The notes under the pieces: model-generated
What the model was told of the DNA's origin: nothing
Seen by the model: the letters and a program-made list of their open reading frames with translations, nothing else
Database searches by the model: none
From: an uncultured bacterium
GTDB lineage: Bacteria; Verrucomicrobiota; Verrucomicrobiia; Opitutales; Intestinicryptomonadaceae
Direction of reading: 5' to 3'
DNA: 15,799 nt
Assembly (NCBI GenBank): GCA_905214995.1
Contig: CAJMOT010000044.1
Coordinates: 1-15,799, forward strand
Made by a program: the position numbers and the translations under genes
Part shown: positions 14,230 to 15,799 of the stretch, piece after piece
How positions within the stretch are numbered: the stretch's first letter is position 1
Layout: each line of letters starts with the position of its first letter

Positions 14230-15648
14230 TCAGAGGATAGGCTCCGGCGCGTAGCCTTTGGCTTCGGGAAAGCGTTCGGCCCACGCGTCGGCGCGGTCGC
14301 AGAAATCTTCCGTCTGCGCCTCCGCAAGCCCCGTGGCGGACGAGCCCTCTTTTAGGATTTCCCCGAGCTCGGCGGCGTCGAGCGGCATGCGCGGGTCGGC
14401 GGCAAGGCGCGCGAGCAGGTCGTTTTCGGAGATTTTGCCGGCGCGCATGTCGTTTGCGGCCGCCACTGCGTGCTCCTTGATCACCTCGTGGGCGTCCTCG
14501 CGCCCCATGCCCTTTTTGACGGCCTTCATCATGACGGTTGTCGTCAGCAGGAAGGGCATGTATTTGCGCCGCTCGGCCTCTATGACGGCGGAGTTTACCC
14601 TCATCTGTCCGAGAACGGTGATGAAAGTTTCAAGCAGCCCGTCTATTGCGAAGAACGCCCCGGGCAGCATCACGCGCCGCACTACGGAGCACGACACGTC
14701 GCCCTCGTTCCACTGGTCTCCCGCGAGCGCCGAACCCATCTCCATGAATCCGCGCAGTATCGCCTGGAAGCCGTTTATGCGCTCGCAACTGCGCGAGTTC
14801 ATCTTGTGGGGCATGGCGGACGACCCCGTCTGCCCCTTTGCGAACCCCTCGCTCGCAAGCTCCGCGCCCGCCATTATGCGCAGGGTCTTTGCGAACGACG
14901 ACGGCCCCGACGCGAGCTGGAATAGGCGGCTTGCGACCTCGAAGTCGAGCGCGCGGGGGTAGACCTGCCCGGTCGCGCCGAAGCAGTGGGGGATTCCGAG
15001 AAATTTTCTTATCTTTTCGTCGAGCGCGCGGGCTTTGGAGGCGTCGCCGTCGAAGAGCGTCAGCTGGTCGAGCTGAGTTCCGACGGCGCCCTTTATCCCG
15101 CGCACGGGGTAGGAGTCCAGGAGCGATTGGAGGTTTTCCGCGGCGCGCAGAAAGTCCTCCCCGAATTCGGCGAGCCGCTTGCCGAAAGTCGTCAGCTGCG
15201 CTATGACGTTGTGCGTGCGCGCGGCGAGGATTTCGCCTTTGTAGGCGCGCGCCTTTTGCGAGAGCAGGGCGAGGGCGGCCGCCGCCTTGGTCCGGACGAG
15301 CCCGAGAGACTTGTGGCATTGCAGCTGTTCGACGCACTCGGTGAGGTCGCGGCTCGTCATGCCCTTGTGTATGTGCTCGAAGCCGGCGAGCTCGCAAAAT
15401 TCCTCTATCCTCGCCTTCACGTCGTGGCGCGTGACTTTTTCGCGCCTGTTGATTTCTCCGATTCTGATTTCGCCTTTTACGCGCTCGTAGGCGTCTATCG
15501 CCTCCTGCGGAATGTCGAGCCCGAGCTCCTTTTGGGCTTTCATAACCGCTATCCAAAGGTCGCGCTCGAGGAGTATTTTCCCCTCCGCGCTCCAAATTTG
15601 CCTCATCGCCTTAGAAGCGTACCTCTCTGCCAAAACGTCCGGTATCAT
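14230..15648 (-). CDS. purB: Adenylosuccinate lyase
   Basis: Catalyses two steps of purine synthesis: SAICAR to AICAR plus fumarate, and adenylosuccinate to AMP plus fumarate. It is a homotetramer of the fumarase/aspartase superfamily. The 472 residues carry TRHDVKARIEEF at 73-84, HKGMTSRDLTE at 94-104, the catalytic His146 in ARTHNVIAQLTTFGKR, and the superfamily signature GSSAMPHKMN at 275-284 with the mobile-loop serine. This is the subtype typical of actinobacterial PurB. The family almost always begins MIPxVLAxRYAS, which fixes ATG 15648. An alternative ATG at 15672 adds eight residues and lies 2-4 bases after GGGAGGG, unusually close for a ribosome binding site. It heads a probable purB-tgt-acyltransferase operon, with gaps of 28 bases and then a 4-base overlap. 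Confidence 0.95.
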   Translation of the reverse strand: MIPDVLAERYASKAMRQIWSAEGKILLERDLWIAVMKAQKELGLDIPQEAIDAYERVKGEIRIGEINRREKVTRHDVKARIEEFCELAGFEHIHKGMTSRDLTECVEQLQCHKSLGLVRTKAAAALALLSQKARAYKGEILAARTHNVIAQLTTFGKRLAEFGEDFLRAAENLQSLLDSYPVRGIKGAVGTQLDQLTLFDGDASKARALDEKIRKFLGIPHCFGATGQVYPRALDFEVASRLFQLASGPSSFAKTLRIMAGAELASEGFAKGQTGSSAMPHKMNSRSCERINGFQAILRGFMEMGSALAGDQWNEGDVSCSVVRRVMLPGAFFAIDGLLETFITVLGQMRVNSAVIEAERRKYMPFLLTTTVMMKAVKKGMGREDAHEVIKEHAVAAANDMRAGKISENDLLARLAADPRMPLDAAELGEILKEGSSATGLAEAQTEDFCDRADAWAERFPEAKGYAPEPIL

Positions 15649-15799
15649 AATCAGGAAAGCGAGTATGGACATTTCCCTCCCGATTTGAAGCTTAAAATTT
15701 TTCGGGCGCGGGCGGGCGTTTTGCGCTCCCCGCCGGCTGCGGCGGAACCGGCGCGCGGAATCCGGCGGCGGACGTTTGCCGCGGAGCTTTGGGGCGGGG

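Noticed and set aside
15692..15799. Open minus-strand frame ending at TAA 15694-15692 upstream of purB, Pro/Ala-rich, perhaps the C-terminus of a neighbouring gene
   Set aside because: All three minus frames are nearly open in this very GC-rich edge, so the 35 visible codons are not enough to call a gene.
1..15799. CRISPR array, tRNA, rRNA, insertion sequence or attachment site
   Set aside because: No regularly spaced repeats, cloverleaf with CCA-type end, transposase motifs or terminal inverted repeats were seen by eye on either strand.

Overview
The window is GC-rich, bacterial and densely coded on both strands. Protein style points to Verrucomicrobiota, perhaps an Opitutales-like lineage. 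The hints are a LysM anchor protein, an actinobacterial-type PurB, a COX24-type mini ribosomal protein and several starts without a clear Shine-Dalgarno. This assignment is inference from gene flavour, not a marker-gene result.

Layout. (1) 1-528, minus: 5' part of a membrane-anchored, coiled-coil LysM protein that runs off the left edge. (2) 655-3335, plus: glnD, the PII uridylyltransferase/uridylyl-removing enzyme, whose frame is broken near 887-894. (3) 3381-4955, minus: gpmI, convergent with glnD and separated from it by a 26-bp perfect palindrome. (4) 5161-7125, plus: an orphan chemoreceptor with a Cache-like sensor region, ending at a strong bidirectional terminator. (5) 9127-7203, minus: a two-gene unit of a ureide-permease/GRP-like sugar transporter followed by ribokinase, which reads as a ribose uptake and phosphorylation pair. 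(6) 9504-9605, minus: a 33-codon COX24/mS38-type gene with its own ribosome binding site and terminator. (7) 9920-10513, plus: an exported DUF2147 protein. (8) 15648-10558, minus: purB, tgt and a three-domain acyl-activating/ACP/PlsC protein, packed as one probable operon.

Most of the region is housekeeping metabolism: nitrogen signalling, glycolysis, purine synthesis, queuosine tRNA modification and phospholipid acylation, with sensing and sugar-scavenging genes between. I see no CRISPR array, insertion sequence, prophage, rRNA or tRNA, and no convincing new multi-gene system. The points most worth checking are the glnD frame break, a Tgt that has lost all three zinc-binding cysteines, the AMP-ligase/ACP/PlsC fusion translationally coupled to tgt, and the tiny COX24 gene, which automated calling easily misses.
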